7,189 nucleotides of DNA from Pseudomonas sp. (GTDB lineage Bacteria; Pseudomonadota; Gammaproteobacteria; Pseudomonadales; Pseudomonadaceae). The stretch spans positions 1 to 7,189 of the forward strand of contig DPSI01000163.1 in NCBI GenBank assembly GCA_003527165.1. The letters run 5' to 3'. Below are positions 6,341 to 7,189 of the stretch, in pieces; the first letter of the stretch is position 1, and each line of letters starts with the position of its first letter. The notes beneath the pieces were generated by a model. That model was given only the letters and a program-made list of their open reading frames with translations. It had not been told where the DNA came from and did not search any database. Position numbers and translations under genes: made by a program.

Positions 6341-6940
6341 ATGATTGAACTCCTACCTTTTGCCCTGTTCGCCTTCGTGGCGTCCATTACTCCGGGGCCG
6401 ACCAATGTGCTGGTCCTCAGCCACAGTGTGCGTTTCGGTTTTATGGGTGCCTTGCCGATCGTTCTGGGGGGCTGCGCGGGGGCCGCTCTGGTAGTGCTGA
6501 CGGTTGGCCTCGGAGTTGGCGATGCGGTGGCGACCCACACCCTGCTGCAGAAGCTGATGAAGGGGCTCGGGATCCTGTGGCTGAGCTATCTCGCCTGGCA
6601 GATATATTCGAGTCCGGAACCCGAACGCGTGGACGGCCAGCCGGCAGGGCCGCGAATGGGTTTCCTGGCTTCGGCAGGCCTGCAGCTGGTCAATCCGAAG
6701 GCCTGGATGATGGCCATCGCCGTCATCAGTGTGTTCGCCCGTCCCGGCGCCGAGCGCTGGCACGATGTGGCGCAGCTGTCGCTGGTGTTCTTCTGCATTT
6801 CCCTGCCGTGCCTGGGCGCCTGGGCGCTGCTTGGACGCGGTGCGGCCGCGCTTTTGAAATCCAAGGCGCGGCGGGTGAAGTTCAATCGGAGCCTGGCGGC
6901 GCTGTTGCTGCTGTCTGCCTTGGCGACGCTGCTCCCATAG
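6341..6940 (+). CDS. LysE/RhtB-family exporter, 199 aa
   Basis: This is a six-helix inner-membrane exporter of the LysE/RhtB superfamily, which expels amino acids or related compounds. TPGPTN at residues 17-22 in the first helix and NPKAW at 118-122 are the family's signatures. Hydrophobic segments lie at about 4-24, 37-60, 72-90, 108-132, 143-164 and 184-198. The open frame begins at 6293, but the family starts with a hydrophobic helix almost at once, so ATG 6341 is chosen, giving the usual length of about 200. The ribosome binding site is poor (a G-run near 6328-6331). It is in the same direction as the AraC gene and probably under its control. The gene converges on the partial LysR gene with 38 bases between the stops. 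The substrate is unknown. Confidence 0.93.
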   Translation: MIELLPFALFAFVASITPGPTNVLVLSHSVRFGFMGALPIVLGGCAGAALVVLTVGLGVGDAVATHTLLQKLMKGLGILWLSYLAWQIYSSPEPERVDGQPAGPRMGFLASAGLQLVNPKAWMMAIAVISVFARPGAERWHDVAQLSLVFFCISLPCLGAWALLGRGAAALLKSKARRVKFNRSLAALLLLSALATLLP

Positions 6941-6978
6941 GCGGCGTTTGCAACCTTGTGCAATGCCGGATCCTCCAG

Positions 6979-7189
6979 TTACGAACCGCGTCGATCAGCG
7001 ACAGGTGCTTGTTGTGCCATCAGCTCAGCAACCCAGTCGATGAAAACGCGCAGCTTGGCGCTGATATGCCGGTTCGGTGGAAACGCGATGTACATCGGCA
7101 TCGGATCGAGTTGCCAGGTTTCGAACAGGGGGACCAACTCGCCGCGCTCCAGGGGCTCCTTGGACATGTAGTCCGGCAGCCAGAGGACA
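6979..7189 (-). CDS. LysR-family regulator, C-terminal fragment cut by window edge
   Basis: Only the last 70 codons of this minus-strand gene are present; the frame is open to the right edge and ends in TAA (6981-6979). The visible protein reads LWLPDYMSKEPLERGELVPLF, followed by MYIAFPPNRHISAKLRVFIDWV. This is the C-terminal end of the LysR effector-binding domain, in the subclass with the LPDY...L..G.LV.L and Y..YP..RH.S.K.R.F.D pattern. The DNA-binding half lies outside the window. The ATG at 7167 is internal to the domain and not a real start. It converges on the LysE exporter, and its targets lie outside the window. Confidence 0.9.
   Translation of the reverse strand, partial: VLWLPDYMSKEPLERGELVPLFETWQLDPMPMYIAFPPNRHISAKLRVFIDWVAELMAQQAPVADRRGS

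Overview
The window looks like chromosomal DNA of a high-GC gammaproteobacterium in the Pseudomonas/Stutzerimonas group. That assignment is an inference from GC-rich codon use, the protein wording, and the mix of LysR and AraC regulators with small exporters. No rRNA, tRNA, CRISPR array, insertion sequence or integrase is visible.

Layout. (1) Positions 1-1385 (+) hold the C-terminal five-sixths of a CPA1/NhaP-type Na+/H+ antiporter that is cut by the left edge. (2) A small protein of unknown function (1449-1865, -) converges on it. (3) Positions 1866-2419 contain no gene I can support, only short inverted repeats and overlapping ORFs on both strands. (4) At 2420-2746 (+) lies a gamma-glutamylcyclotransferase-like gene broken by two frame-restoring deletions. 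(5) A ten-helix EamA/DMT exporter (2776-3690, -) converges on that pseudogene. (6) A VOC/glyoxalase-fold protein (3876-4301, -) is divergent from a LysR regulator (4420-5307, +). (7) An AraC-type regulator (5391-6236, +) is followed by a LysE/RhtB exporter (6341-6940, +). (8) The C-terminal end of a second LysR regulator (6979-7189, -) runs off the right edge.

How the genes may work together. The right half reads as accessory regulator-plus-effector pairs: LysR with the divergent VOC protein, and AraC with the LysE exporter. The most interesting non-coding signal is a 25-base near-repeat (22 of 25 identical, 900 bases apart). One copy lies just upstream of the AraC gene. The other overlaps the last codons of that gene, upstream of the LysE gene. 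This is what a shared operator of the AraC protein would look like, though a remnant of a short duplication is also possible. I see no clear evidence for a wholly new system; most genes belong to well-known families.
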